Source: Solirubrobacter deserti (GTDB lineage: Bacteria; Actinomycetota; Thermoleophilia; Solirubrobacterales; Solirubrobacteraceae). From it: a stretch of 64,000 nt of DNA. Made by a program: the position numbers and the translations under genes. Position 1 is the stretch's first letter, and every line of letters starts with the position of its first letter. Positions 16,187-24,961 of the stretch are shown here, piece after piece. The notes beneath the pieces were generated by a model, which was not told the origin of the DNA, did no database searches, and saw only the letters and a program-made list of their open reading frames with translations. The stretch is from contig NZ_QPKJ02000007.1 in the NCBI RefSeq assembly GCF_003344625.1, positions 1-64,000 on the forward strand, in the 5' to 3' direction.

Positions 16187-16348
16187 ATGGAGACCACCGA
16201 ATCCGACGTCGGCTACCCGGAGGAGCAGCCTCCCGAGGTCGATGATACGCCCGCTGAGGGCACGCCGCAGCGGGAGAAGACGGGCTCAGGCAGAAAACCT
16301 GACAACGACGATGGCAAGGCCACCGGCAACCCGAACAGCGCCGGCTAG
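16187..16348 (+). CDS. Acidic 53-residue small protein
   Basis: ATG at 16187 follows a strong Shine-Dalgarno (AGGAGGA at 16177-16183) and opens 53 codons to TAG at 16346-16348. The product is highly charged and low in hydrophobic residues, starting METTESDVGYPEEQ and ending ATGNPNSAG. It is probably disordered. From memory, similar GYPEEQ...ATGNP proteins occur in related actinobacteria, but this was not checked. Its stop shares the CTAG with the stop of the convergent phosphatase gene, so the stretch is fully used. The good ribosome site is the main evidence. Confidence 0.65.
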   Translation: METTESDVGYPEEQPPEVDDTPAEGTPQREKTGSGRKPDNDDGKATGNPNSAG

Positions 16349-18132
16349 CTCAGCTTGAGCACCAGCACCGCGAGGTCGTCTCGCGGTGCGGCCCGGTCGC
16401 CCAGCGCCCCGGCCACGAGGCTGTCGACCACACCGACCGGCCCGTTCATGGGCGCGCTGCGTACCGCGGCCAGCAGCTCCTCCTCGTCCCACGTGTGCAG
16501 CGGGGCCCGCGCCTCCGTGAGCCCGTCGGTGTAGAGCACGAGCGCGTCGCCGGGCCGCAGCTGCGTCGAGGTCTCGGGGAGCTCGAGGTCCGGGAGCAGG
16601 CCGAGCAGCGTCCCGGGCTCGCCGAACAGCTCCACGCGTCCGTCGCTGCGCCGCACCACCGGCAACGGATGGCCACCGCAGGCCACCGTCCCGACGCCGG
16701 CTGCCAGGTCGACGTGCACGCACGCGATCGTGCAGAAGCGCCCGCCCGTCCCGGCCTGCGCGCGCATCGCCTCGTCCACCCAGCGCAGGATCGCCGCGGG
16801 GGACCGCAGCCGCGCGGCGGCGCTGCGCAGCGTGTAGCGCGCGAGCGCGGTGAGCGCCGCGGCCTCGGCGCCCTTCCCGCACACGTCCCCGATGACGAGG
16901 AACCAGTGGCCGTCGCCGGTGGAGAACACGTCGTAGAAGTCGCCGCCGACCTCCAACCCTTGGCCGGCGGGGAGGTAGGCCGCGGCCAGCTGCGCGCCGG
17001 GGATCTCCGGCAGCACCGGCGGGAGCAGCGACGTCTGCAGCGCCCGCGCGATCTCCGAGGCCGCGCGGTACAGGCGCGCGTTCTCCACCGCGGCGCCGGC
17101 GCGCAGCGCGAAGTCCTCGACGACGAGCACGTCCTGCGCGTCGTAGGGCATGGCCCGCTCGACGGTGATCGCGCCGAGCACGCGCCCGCCGGTGAGCATC
17201 GGCACCACGACCCGCGTCGCCGCGAGCGCGGCCACCCCGGTCGCGAGCACCTCGAGCACGTCCGCCGGCGCGCTCTCGGCGTCGGCGAGCACGACCGAGC
17301 AGGTGTCGGCGAGCTCGGGAACGGCCATCTCGGCCACCGCGGTGAGCGTCAGCTCGTAGTCCAGGGACGCCGACGCCAGCCGGCGCGAGGCCTCCGCCAG
17401 GAACCGCTGCGCCTCCTCGCTGCGCTTGAGCTCGGTGATGTCCTCGATCACGTTGATGGCGAGCCGCACGCCGCCGTCCGGGTCGCGCACCGCGGTCGCC
17501 TTGATCCGCGCCCACTGGACGACCCCCGTGCGGCGGTCGACCGAGCGGATCGTGACGGGCTCCGGGTCCAGCCCGGACAGCGCGAGCCGCCCCGGCATCC
17601 GCGCCAGGTCGAGCGGATGCCCGGCCTCGTCGACCACGTCGTAGTCGCGCAGATACTCCTCGGTCGAGAACGCCGCGAGGTCGCTGCCGTGGGGGATGTC
17701 GTAGAGCCGCGTGGCCGCGCGGTTGGCGTACACGAGCTTGAAGTCCGGCGACTGGACGGTGACGGCGTCGGCGATGCCGTCGAGCATCACCTCGAGCTCG
17801 TCGGCCTGGACGGATGCGCGCCGGCGCCCCGTTTCGAGCTCGGTGACGTCCTCGAAGGAGAGCAGCGCGACCTGGCGCGAGCCGGCGAGGGTGACCATGG
17901 TCCCCGACACGAGCACGGTGCGCAGCCGCGCGCCCGTGTCCCAGTCGAACTGGACGTTGCTCAGGCTCTCGCCGCCCGCGACGCGCAGCGCGGGCTCGCG
18001 CGGGTACTCGCCGCCGGCCGCCGCGTTGACGTGCAGCACACGTCCGGTGACCGGCTCCAGCGCCACCAACGGCACGGGCATGACGTCGAGAAGCGGCTCG
18101 ACATCGACGACGGCCGTGAGGGTGGGCTCCAC
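16345..18132 (-). CDS. PAS-PAS-GAF-PP2C (SpoIIE-type) serine phosphatase
   Basis: The 595-residue protein has an N-terminal PAS-like domain (about 8-100, 'VPLVALEPVTGRVLHVNAAA'), a second PAS (105-235, 'QSPDFKLVYANRAATRLY'), a GAF-like region (240-370) and a SpoIIE/RsbU phosphatase (380-595). The metal-binding aspartates are visible in 'VGGDFYDVF', 'VIGDVCGKGAEAAALTA' and 'PRDDLAVLVL'. Such proteins sense a signal and dephosphorylate a STAS antagonist, which releases a sigma factor. It is a natural activator for the STAS/anti-sigma pairs in this window. The stop shares CTAG with the convergent mini-gene. Confidence 0.9.
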   Translation of the reverse strand: MEPTLTAVVDVEPLLDVMPVPLVALEPVTGRVLHVNAAAGGEYPREPALRVAGGESLSNVQFDWDTGARLRTVLVSGTMVTLAGSRQVALLSFEDVTELETGRRRASVQADELEVMLDGIADAVTVQSPDFKLVYANRAATRLYDIPHGSDLAAFSTEEYLRDYDVVDEAGHPLDLARMPGRLALSGLDPEPVTIRSVDRRTGVVQWARIKATAVRDPDGGVRLAINVIEDITELKRSEEAQRFLAEASRRLASASLDYELTLTAVAEMAVPELADTCSVVLADAESAPADVLEVLATGVAALAATRVVVPMLTGGRVLGAITVERAMPYDAQDVLVVEDFALRAGAAVENARLYRAASEIARALQTSLLPPVLPEIPGAQLAAAYLPAGQGLEVGGDFYDVFSTGDGHWFLVIGDVCGKGAEAAALTALARYTLRSAAARLRSPAAILRWVDEAMRAQAGTGGRFCTIACVHVDLAAGVGTVACGGHPLPVVRRSDGRVELFGEPGTLLGLLPDLELPETSTQLRPGDALVLYTDGLTEARAPLHTWDEEELLAAVRSAPMNGPVGVVDSLVAGALGDRAAPRDDLAVLVLKLS

Positions 18133-18157
18133 TCGGCGCGGAGCCTACCGGCGGTGC

Positions 18158-19051
18158 TCAGGCGGCGTTGTCGGGCGGGTCAGAGCGACGACGGTCGAGC
18201 AGCTCGCGCAGCTCGCCCGGTTCCAGGGCGTCGCGGAGGCGGTCGATCGCGGTGACGACCTCCGGCTCCGGCGCCCGCTGCTCGCGTTCGAACCGGCGCG
18301 CGGGGCGCATCAGGTCCTGCGCGCGCGAGGCGGCCTGGCCGGCCGGCGCCGGCTTGCGCGCGAGCGACTCGGCGTCGGGCGGATCGCCGCGTAGCAGCCA
18401 CGAGCCGTCGGGGCGGCGGATGAGCTCCTCACGCTCGGCGAGCTCGCTCAGCGCGGTGGAGACGGTGGGCCGACGCGCGCCCACCAGCTGGCCCAGAATG
18501 CGATGCGTGAGCGCAAGTGGCACGATGACGCCATCGCCCGACACTCGCCCCCAGCGCTCGGCCAGGTGCCAGAACAGTGCCTTCAGGCGCCGGTCGACCC
18601 GTGTCAGCTGGGAGATCGCCTGCGTGGTCGCCAGACGCAGGGAGCGCTCGGACAGGCGATCGAAGAGGGCGGCGGTGATCTCGGGGTAGCGCGTCATCTC
18701 CGCCGCGAAGCGGCGGTCGAGCACGGCGACCGTCAGCGGCGACAGCACCGTCCACACGGCGTCGACGGGCAGCAGCCCGGTCCGGCTGGTGGGCTGCCAC
18801 GGGCGGACGAGGTCGCCGGGGCCGAGCAGCTCGGCGGAGACGTGGTCGGCGACGACCAGCTCACGCGAGAGGATGCCGTCGATGATCAGCAGGCCGACGT
18901 GGTCGGCGGTGGCTCCCGCGAGGCGGGAGACGTCCCAGGGACCCACGGGCAGCCGATGCGTGCGTACGACGAGCTCACGCTCCGCGTGGTCGCGCCGGCT
19001 GTCGTTGAGCAGTGCGCCAAGATCTGGATCGACATCCAGCAGACGAACCAT
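18158..19051 (-). CDS. Crp/Fnr-type transcription regulator (first paralogue)
   Basis: The frame opens at GTG 19096, but ATG 19051 (297 residues) is preferred because a GGGTAC promoter element lies at 19100-19105. The N-terminal half is a diverged cyclic-nucleotide-like sensor ('VGLLIIDGILSRELVVADHVSAELLGPGDLVRPW'). The middle helix 'TTQAISQLTRVDRRLKALFWHLAERWG' and the winged HTH 'LVGARRPTVSTALSELAEREELI' follow Crp/Fnr order. The residues that bind cAMP in E. coli CRP are not conserved, so the ligand is unknown. A close paralogue lies at 26968-28029. Confidence 0.82.
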   Translation of the reverse strand: MVRLLDVDPDLGALLNDSRRDHAERELVVRTHRLPVGPWDVSRLAGATADHVGLLIIDGILSRELVVADHVSAELLGPGDLVRPWQPTSRTGLLPVDAVWTVLSPLTVAVLDRRFAAEMTRYPEITAALFDRLSERSLRLATTQAISQLTRVDRRLKALFWHLAERWGRVSGDGVIVPLALTHRILGQLVGARRPTVSTALSELAEREELIRRPDGSWLLRGDPPDAESLARKPAPAGQAASRAQDLMRPARRFEREQRAPEPEVVTAIDRLRDALEPGELRELLDRRRSDPPDNAA

Positions 19052-19099
19052 GTCCGGGGTCCGGGTCAAGGTGGTGGGGCCTCCTCTCACGATCACGGG

Positions 19100-19125
19100 G
19101 TACCCCTAGACGTCGGATTCCAGAC
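19100..19125 (-). promoter_or_regulatory. Weak SigB-like promoter candidate for the 18158 Crp-type gene
   Basis: On the minus strand GTCT (19125-19122), a 16-base spacer and GGGTAC (19105-19100) form a partial match to the SigB/SigF pattern. GGGGTACCCC is itself a palindrome, so the hexamer also reads on the plus strand, toward the sigma factor gene at 19213. Confidence 0.3.
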
Positions 19126-19212
19126 CTGGGTGGCGGAGCATGCACGACGGAGTTCACTCTAATTTCTGGCTGGTTTAGTGGAGGCGCAGAGCGGTGAGTC
19201 AAAGGGGCAGCC

Positions 19213-20274
19213 ATGGCAACGGAGCGTGACGCCTACAGCACCGGGCCGATTGCGGCCCTCATCGACCGGGGCGAGGAGCGTGGGTGCGTCGACCTGAAGG
19301 AGGTCGACGAGCTCGCTCAAGCCCTGGAGCTCGAGGACGACGATCTCGGCGCCCTCTATGAGCAACTGCACGCGAAGCACATCGAGCTGCGCGACGACTG
19401 CACGCGCGAGGACGCACCCGAGGCGCCGATCGACGACGCCCACTTCGCGACGGTCACGACCGACACGCTGCAGCTCTTCCTGAACGAGATCGGCCGCCAC
19501 CGGCTGCTGACGCCGTCCGAGGAGATCGACCTCGCCAAGCGCATCGAGCGCGGCGACCTCGGCGCCAAGGACCGCATGATCAACGCGAACCTGCGGCTGG
19601 TCGTCTCGATCGCGAAGAAGTACCAGGGCTCCGAGCTCACCCTGCTCGACCTGATCCAGGAGGGCATCCTGGGTCTGATCCGCGCCGTCGAGAAGTTCGA
19701 CTGGCGCCGCGGCTATCGCTTCTCCACGTACGCGACGTGGTGGATCCGCCAGGCCGTCGAGCGCGGCATGGACGCGAAGGCCCGCACGATCAAGCTGCCG
19801 ATCAACCTCGTGCGTACGCAGCGCAAGGTCGCGCGCGCGGAGAACGCGCTCGCCCTCAAGCTCGACCGCGCGCCCACGGACGAGGAGATCGCCAAGCACG
19901 CCGAGATCTCGCTCGAGGACCTGCTCGCGCTGCGCGACGCCGCCCGCACCGTCACCTCGCTGGACCGCCCCCTGGGCGAGGGCGAGGACGCCGCGTTCGG
20001 CGACCTGCTGCCGTCCGACGGGCCGGCGCCCGAGGACGTCGTCCACGTGTCCCTGCGCGAGGAGACGCTCAAGCGCGCGTTGCTCGAGCTGCCGGACCGT
20101 GAGCGGACCGTCGTGGCGCTGCGCTACGGGATCGACGGCGGCGAACCGACGCCGCTGCGCGAAATCGGCCGCCAGCTCGGGATCACGCCCGAGCGCGTGC
20201 GCCAGATCGAGTCCAAGGCGCTCGGCCGGCTCGGCCGCATGCGCGAGCTTGCGGCGCTGCGCCAGGCCGCGTAG
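19213..20274 (+). CDS. Sigma-70 family primary-like sigma factor (RpoD/SigA group)
   Basis: This 353-residue factor has a region 1.1-like N-terminus (about 1-75, acidic), region 1.2 ('[21 protein letters not shown]'), region 2 ('[13 protein letters not shown]', '[37 protein letters not shown]'), region 3 and region 4 ('[25 protein letters not shown]'). The pattern is group 1 or 2. The segment after IRQA reads '[15 protein letters not shown]' instead of the usual ITRAIADQARTIRIP, so this is more likely an alternative group 2 factor (HrdB/SigB-paralogue type) than the sole housekeeping sigma. Start ATG 19213 follows AAAGGGG. Confidence 0.9.
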   Translation: MATERDAYSTGPIAALIDRGEERGCVDLKEVDELAQALELEDDDLGALYEQLHAKHIELRDDCTREDAPEAPIDDAHFATVTTDTLQLFLNEIGRHRLLTPSEEIDLAKRIERGDLGAKDRMINANLRLVVSIAKKYQGSELTLLDLIQEGILGLIRAVEKFDWRRGYRFSTYATWWIRQAVERGMDAKARTIKLPINLVRTQRKVARAENALALKLDRAPTDEEIAKHAEISLEDLLALRDAARTVTSLDRPLGEGEDAAFGDLLPSDGPAPEDVVHVSLREETLKRALLELPDRERTVVALRYGIDGGEPTPLREIGRQLGITPERVRQIESKALGRLGRMRELAALRQAA

Positions 20275-20290
20275 CGCACGCCGCGCGAGG

Positions 20291-20325
20291 GCTCGATTTG
20301 TCAACCGGCGGTTGACAAATCGAGC
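20291..20325. terminator. Perfect 16-bp stem hairpin between convergent genes
   Basis: GCTCGATTTGTCAACC (20291-20306) and its exact complement (20310-20325) enclose a 3-base loop. It lies between the stops of the plus-strand sigma gene and the minus-strand anti-sigma gene and could end both transcripts. It has no U-run. The core TTTGTCAACC...GGTTGACAAA also resembles a repressor operator. Confidence 0.6.
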
Positions 20326-20337
20326 GGTCGACGGCGG

Positions 20338-20826
20338 CTAAGCGGGCGACTCGGCGTCCGGGTCCCAGCGCCCTTCGGCGCCGATGTTCCCGGTCACGGG
20401 GTTGGCTTCGGCCGGGTCGGACGCGCGCGAGTACGCGAAGGTCATCCGCACCTCGGTGCCCTGGCCGGTGGAGCCGCGCAGCTCGAAGGCGTCCGACAGC
20501 GCCGCGATCAGCGGCAGGCCGAGGCCGAGCGCGGGCGCTTCGGAGCGGGCGGGGCGCGGCTGGATGCCGGCGCCGTGGTCGCGGACGACGATGGTGAGGC
20601 CGGTCTCGTCGGCGAGCATCTCGACCTCGAGCATGCCCGCGTCCTCGTCGTAGGCGTGCACGACGACATTGGTGCACGCCTCGGTGACGGCCATCTTCAT
20701 GTCCGCGAGGACGGTGGGGTCGAAGTCCAGGGCGTCGGCCATGCCCGCGAGCGCCTGGCGTACGACGCCGACGCCTTCGGGCCGGGCGGGCATGGTGAGC
20801 AGGACCTCCGGGGCCGGGGCGGTCAT
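20338..20826 (-). CDS. RsbW-like anti-sigma factor serine kinase
   Basis: The 162-residue protein has the complete GHKL set: N box 'MAVTEACTNVVVHAYDED' (Glu49, Asn53), 'RDHGAGI' (Asp83) and 'LGLGLPLIAALSDAF' (100-114). It starts directly after the stop of the STAS gene 20827-21201 with no spacer, so antagonist and kinase form a two-gene unit. It closely resembles the kinase at 1573-2028 but adds a C-terminal tail of about 25 residues without motif. Confidence 0.9.
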   Translation of the reverse strand: MTAPAPEVLLTMPARPEGVGVVRQALAGMADALDFDPTVLADMKMAVTEACTNVVVHAYDEDAGMLEVEMLADETGLTIVVRDHGAGIQPRPARSEAPALGLGLPLIAALSDAFELRGSTGQGTEVRMTFAYSRASDPAEANPVTGNIGAEGRWDPDAESPA

Positions 20827-21201
20827 CTACTCGCTCGCGCCGTTGGTGGAGCGGACGGCGGTGATCGCCTCTTCCCGGCCCTGGAGGACGGGAAGGACGG
20901 GGACGAGCCCGGTGATGTCGAGGATCCGCTGGACCCCCGGCTCGACGCTGTCGCCGACGCAGACCACGTAGCCCTGGCCGGCCTCGATCGCCCGGCGGCG
21001 CGCGTCGAGCAGTGCGCCCAGAACGGAGGAATCCACGAATGTCGCGGCCGTGAGATCGACCACGATGCCGCCGCCGCGGCCGAGCGCCTCGTCGAGCCGC
21101 TCTCGCAGCGTCGGCGCGGTGTAGATGTCGTGCTCGCCTTCTACGACCACCACGACGACGTCGCCGGCGGTCTCATCGAGGACGATGGGGTTGGCGTCCA
21201 T
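20827..21201 (-). CDS. STAS-domain anti-sigma factor antagonist
   Basis: The start chosen is ATG at 21199-21201, giving 124 residues; the frame could extend to 21252 but the extra 17 residues are not STAS-like. The phosphorylation motif is 'TFVDSSVLGALLDARRR' with Asp57-Ser58-Ser59. The N-terminal strand 'VVVVVVEGEHDIYTAPTLRERL' is typical of RsbV. The kinase gene follows immediately. The divergent LigD gene begins 43 bases away. Confidence 0.88.
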   Translation of the reverse strand: MDANPIVLDETAGDVVVVVVEGEHDIYTAPTLRERLDEALGRGGGIVVDLTAATFVDSSVLGALLDARRRAIEAGQGYVVCVGDSVEPGVQRILDITGLVPVLPVLQGREEAITAVRSTNGASE

Positions 21202-21244
21202 ACGGGCGTGCACGATACCTACTTGTGCCCGAAAGGACGCCACA

Positions 21245-22666
21245 ATGGGCACGATGGCTGATCGGCTGGACCAATATCGGGCGAAACGTCAGTTCGGGGA
21301 GACGCCGGAGCCCGCCGGGGAGGTCGAGCCCGGCGAGCAGCTGCGGTTCGTCGTGCAGGAGCACTCCGCCCGCTCGATGCACTGGGACCTGCGCCTCGAG
21401 CACGAGGGCACGCTCGCCTCGTGGGCGGTGCCGAAGGGCATCCCGGTCGACAAGCGCAACAACCTCGCGGTCCGGACCGAGGACCACCCGCTCGAGTATC
21501 TGGACTTCCACGGCGAGATCCCGGCCGGCAACTACGGCGCGGGCACGATGAAGATCTTCGACCGCGGCACCTACGAGCTGCACAAGTGGCGTGACAAGGA
21601 AGTGATGGTCACGTTCCACGGCGAGCGCGTGAAGGGCAAGTACGTCCTGTTCAGGACCGATGGCAAGAACTGGATGATCCACCGCATGGACCCGCCGGCG
21701 GACCCGACCCGGGAGCCGCTCCCGGAGTGGATCGAGCCGATGCTCGCGCGCCAGGGCGAGCTGCCGGGCGACGACGGCTGGGCGTACGAGATCAAGTGGG
21801 ACGGCATCCGCGCGCTCGCCTTCATCGAGGGCGGCCGCCTGAAGCTCATGAGCCGCCGCAAGACGACCATCACCGGCGGTTACCCGGAGCTCGCGCCGCT
21901 CGGCCGCGCGCTCGGCACCCACGAGGTCATCCTCGACGGCGAGATCGTCTCGTTCGACAACGGCCTGCCGAGCTTCCAGCGCCTGCAGCAGCGCATGAAC
22001 CTCACCCACGAGGCGCAGATCCGGCGCATGTCGCAGTCCCAGCCGGTCGTGTTCATGATCTTCGACCTGCTGTGGCTGGACGGGCACTCGCTGCTCGAGC
22101 AGACCTACGAGGACCGCCGCAAGCTGCTGGCCAAGCTCGAGCTCACCGGCCCGCGCTGGCAGACGCCCGCCTACCACGTGGGCAACGGGGCGGGCCTGCT
22201 GGAGGCGTCCAAGGCCCAGGGCCTGGAGGGCGTCGTCGCCAAGCGCCTGAACTGCCCGTACATCCCGGGCCGCCGCTCCCCCGGCTGGGTCAAGGTAAAG
22301 AACGTTCGTTCCACGGAGGTCGTCGTGGGCGGCTGGACGCGCGGCGACGGTGGTCGCGCCGGCCGCCTCGGCGCGCTCACGCTCGGCTTCTACGAGGACG
22401 GCGAGTTCGTGTTCGCGGGCAAGGTCGGCTCGGGCTTCAACGACGCCGAGCTCAAGCGCGTGCAGGACCTGCTGGAGCCGCTCGCGCGGGACACGAGCCC
22501 GTTCACAGCCGGCGCCAAGCCCGAGAAGGGGACGCGGTTCGTCGAGCCCAAGCTGGTCGCGAGCGTCGTCTACGGCGACATGACGCGCGACGGGACGCTG
22601 CGCCATCCCGTCTACAAGGGGCTGCGGGACGACATCGCGCCGGAGGACGTCTGCCGGCCTGAGTGA
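21245..22666 (+). CDS. ligD: LigD-type ATP-dependent DNA ligase with 3'-phosphoesterase domain
   Basis: The ATG at 21245 (AAAGGA upstream) gives 473 residues. Residues 30-155 are a LigD 3'-phosphoesterase ('FVVQEHSARSMHWDLRLEHEG', 'SWAVPKGIP'). Residues 160-470 are an ATP-dependent ligase with the adenylated Lys184 in 'YEIKWDGIRALAF', plus 'LDGEIVSFD', 'EGVVAKRL' and 'WVKVKN'. The polymerase domain that many LigD proteins carry is absent; separate polymerase-like genes are at 32219 and 53953. Ku follows 46 bases downstream on the same strand, so ligase and Ku form a non-homologous end-joining operon. Confidence 0.93.
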   Translation: MGTMADRLDQYRAKRQFGETPEPAGEVEPGEQLRFVVQEHSARSMHWDLRLEHEGTLASWAVPKGIPVDKRNNLAVRTEDHPLEYLDFHGEIPAGNYGAGTMKIFDRGTYELHKWRDKEVMVTFHGERVKGKYVLFRTDGKNWMIHRMDPPADPTREPLPEWIEPMLARQGELPGDDGWAYEIKWDGIRALAFIEGGRLKLMSRRKTTITGGYPELAPLGRALGTHEVILDGEIVSFDNGLPSFQRLQQRMNLTHEAQIRRMSQSQPVVFMIFDLLWLDGHSLLEQTYEDRRKLLAKLELTGPRWQTPAYHVGNGAGLLEASKAQGLEGVVAKRLNCPYIPGRRSPGWVKVKNVRSTEVVVGGWTRGDGGRAGRLGALTLGFYEDGEFVFAGKVGSGFNDAELKRVQDLLEPLARDTSPFTAGAKPEKGTRFVEPKLVASVVYGDMTRDGTLRHPVYKGLRDDIAPEDVCRPE

Positions 22667-22712
22667 CGGCGCAATTGCGCCACCGCCGGCGCGATCCGCC
22701 AGAATGTGACCC

Positions 22713-23546
22713 ATGCCGCGCTCAATGTGGAGTGGAGCCATCTCGTTCGGGCTCGTCAACGTCCCGATCAAGCTCTACTCCGCCGTGTCCAAGAAGACCG
22801 TGCGCTTCCACCAGATCAACGGTGAGACCGGGAACCGCATCGCCCAGAAGCGGACGGACGCGGTCACCGGCGAGGAAGTGCAGTACGAGAACCTGGTCAA
22901 GGGCTACGAGATGGCCAAGGACCAGTACGTGATCATCAACCCGGACGAGCTGGACGCGCTCGATCCCGAGAAGTCGCGGACGATCGACATCGAGGACTTC
23001 GTCGATCTCGCCGAGATCGACCCGGTCTACTACGACCACCCCTATTACCTGGTGCCCGACAAGGGCGCCGCCAAGGCCTACGGCCTGCTGCTGAACGCCA
23101 TGCAGGAGTCCGGCCGCGTCGCGATCGCGCGCGTGGTCCTGCGCTCGAAGGAACAGCTCGTCGCCATCCGCCCCGCGCAGGGCGGCACCGTGCTGATGAT
23201 GGACACGATGGTCTTCGCCGACGAGGTCATCCCCCGCGACGCGCTGGACGGCCTGCCCGAAGCCGAGGAGCTCAAGGTCTCCGAGCGCGAGGTGCAGATG
23301 GCCCAGCAGTTGATCGAGTCGCTGGTGACCGAGTTCGAGCCCTCCCGTTACAAGGACGAGTACCGCGAGAAGGTGCTCGAGCTGATCGAGGCCAAGGCCG
23401 CGGGCGCCGAGATCGTCCAGCAGCCCGAGGCGCCGGCGCCGACCGCCGTGCCGGATCTCATGGCCGCGCTCGAGGCCAGCCTCGCCGCCGTCGACAAGCC
23501 CAAGAAGAAGGCCTCCTCGAAAGAGAAGGAACCGGCCAAGTCCTAG
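22713..23546 (+). CDS. ku: Non-homologous end-joining protein Ku
   Basis: The 277-residue bacterial Ku opens 'SMWSGAISFGLVNVPIKLY', a hallmark of the family, and contains 'DFVDLAEIDPVYYDHPYYL' and the conserved 'YRLL-like' core. It ends in a Lys-rich tail ('KPKKKASSKEKEPAKS') that in other Ku proteins binds DNA or LigD. It forms a ring dimer on broken ends and recruits LigD, encoded just upstream. Its stop shares CTAG with the convergent STAS gene. Confidence 0.95.
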   Translation: MPRSMWSGAISFGLVNVPIKLYSAVSKKTVRFHQINGETGNRIAQKRTDAVTGEEVQYENLVKGYEMAKDQYVIINPDELDALDPEKSRTIDIEDFVDLAEIDPVYYDHPYYLVPDKGAAKAYGLLLNAMQESGRVAIARVVLRSKEQLVAIRPAQGGTVLMMDTMVFADEVIPRDALDGLPEAEELKVSEREVQMAQQLIESLVTEFEPSRYKDEYREKVLELIEAKAAGAEIVQQPEAPAPTAVPDLMAALEASLAAVDKPKKKASSKEKEPAKS

Positions 23547-23863
23547 AGCAGCTCGGGCGCGTCGACGAACTCGAGCCGCTCCGTCATGCGCGTGATCTCG
23601 AACACGCGCTGCACGGCCTCGCAGCCACGCACCAGCACGAGCCGCCGGTCCTGCGAGCCGAGCCGGTCGCGGGCGAGCAGGATCGTGCGCAGCCCCGCCG
23701 AGTCCAGGAACAGCAGCGCGCGCAGGTCGATGGCCACGACGTCGTGGGTCAGCCGCTCGAGCTCGGACTCGAGCTCCGCGGTCGCGAGCATGTCGAGCTC
23801 ACCGCGCAGCGTGATGAGCGCGACCGCACCGTCGGCCGTCGTCTGCAGACCGAAACGTGGCAT
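23543..23863 (-). CDS. STAS-domain protein (anti-sigma factor antagonist)
   Basis: The ATG at 23861-23863 gives 106 residues, a minimal STAS domain. The motif is 'LFLDSAGLRTILLARDRL' with Asp54-Ser55 and Ala in place of the second Ser, so one phosphorylatable Ser remains. No kinase gene is adjacent. It sits between Ku and topoisomerase IB and shares the CTAG with the Ku stop. It may act with one of the unpaired anti-sigma ATPases in the window, such as 15740-16120. Confidence 0.82.
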   Translation of the reverse strand: MPRFGLQTTADGAVALITLRGELDMLATAELESELERLTHDVVAIDLRALLFLDSAGLRTILLARDRLGSQDRRLVLVRGCEAVQRVFEITRMTERLEFVDAPELL

Positions 23864-23908
23864 CCGCGCGCAAGCGTAAACCGGCCGCGCGCGGGGGAGG
23901 CTGGGGAA

Positions 23909-24961
23909 ATGGCCAGGCTCCGCCGCGCAGACTGCTCCGGTCCCGGGATCACCCGCAAGCGCGCGGGCAAGGGGTTCGCCTACTACGACGAAGACGGTGA
24001 GCGGATCACCGAGACCGAGGTGGTCGACCGCATCCGCGAACTCGGCATCCCGCCGGCCTGGGACCAGGTCTGGATCTGTCCGTATCCGAACGGCCACCTC
24101 CAGGCGACGGGCATCGACGCGGCCGGCCGCAAGCAGTACCGCTACCACGAGGCGTGGCGCACGCGCCGGGACGCGGAGAAGTTCGAGGACATGACGCGCT
24201 TCGCCCGCGCGCTGCCGGCGCTGCGCGAGCACGTCGAGGCCGACCTGACCGCCACGGATGAGCTCACGCGCGAGCGCGTACTCGCGTGCGCGGTGCGGCT
24301 GCTGGACCGCGGCTTCTTCCGCATCGGCACCGAGGAGTACACGCAGACCAACGAGTCCTACGGCCTGGCCACGATCCGCAAGGAGCACGTGACGATCGCC
24401 GACGGCCAGATGATCTTCGACTACCCGGCCAAGAGCGGCCAGCGCCGCGTGCAGGCCGTCGCTGATCCGCTCGCGATGGAGATCGTCGGCAAGCTCAAGC
24501 GCCGCCGCGGAGGCGGCCCCGACCTGCTCGCGTTCAAGGCCGGCGGCCACTGGTGCGACATCAAGTCCGACGACATCAACGCGTACCTGAAGGAGGTCAC
24601 CGGCGGGGACTTCTCCGCCAAGGACTTCCGCACCTGGAGCGCGACGGTGCTGGCGGCGGTCGCGCTCGCGGTCTCCGGGCCGGCGCAGGGCACCAAGACC
24701 TCGCGCCAGCGGGCCAAGACCCGCGCGATCAAGGAGACCGCCCGCTACCTGGGCAACACGCCCGCCGTGTGCCGCGCGTCCTACATCGACCCGCGCATCT
24801 TCGACGCCTACGACGCCGGCCTGGTGCTCGACCACCAGGTGCTGCTCGAAGCCGCCGAGCCCGGCCAGCTCCCGACGCAGCACCCGGAGATCGAGAACGC
24901 GGTGCTCGACCTTCTCAACGAGAAGGAAGAGTCACCGCGCCTCGAGAAGCTGGCCGCCTAG
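23909..24961 (+). CDS. DNA topoisomerase IB
   Basis: The 350-residue protein is a poxvirus-like type IB topoisomerase. It opens with the N-terminal domain 'GPGITRKRAGKGFAYYDEDG' and 'IPPAWDQVWICPYPNGHLQATGIDAAGRKQYRYH'. The catalytic part includes 'FRIGTEEYTQTNESYGLATI', 'FDYPAKSGQRR', 'KDFRTWSATVLAA' and the nucleophile Tyr in 'VCRASYIDPRIFDAY'. It relaxes supercoils by single-strand nicking via a 3'-phosphotyrosine. It lies next to LigD and Ku, a common arrangement in actinobacteria. The stop overlaps the convergent mini-gene (CTAG). Confidence 0.93.
   Translation: MARLRRADCSGPGITRKRAGKGFAYYDEDGERITETEVVDRIRELGIPPAWDQVWICPYPNGHLQATGIDAAGRKQYRYHEAWRTRRDAEKFEDMTRFARALPALREHVEADLTATDELTRERVLACAVRLLDRGFFRIGTEEYTQTNESYGLATIRKEHVTIADGQMIFDYPAKSGQRRVQAVADPLAMEIVGKLKRRRGGGPDLLAFKAGGHWCDIKSDDINAYLKEVTGGDFSAKDFRTWSATVLAAVALAVSGPAQGTKTSRQRAKTRAIKETARYLGNTPAVCRASYIDPRIFDAYDAGLVLDHQVLLEAAEPGQLPTQHPEIENAVLDLLNEKEESPRLEKLAA

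Noticed and set aside
16208..16216. CTACCC inside the 16187 mini-gene as a minus-strand SigB-like -10
   Set aside because: It is explained by the GYP codons of the ORF, and no gene starts nearby on the minus strand in the right place.
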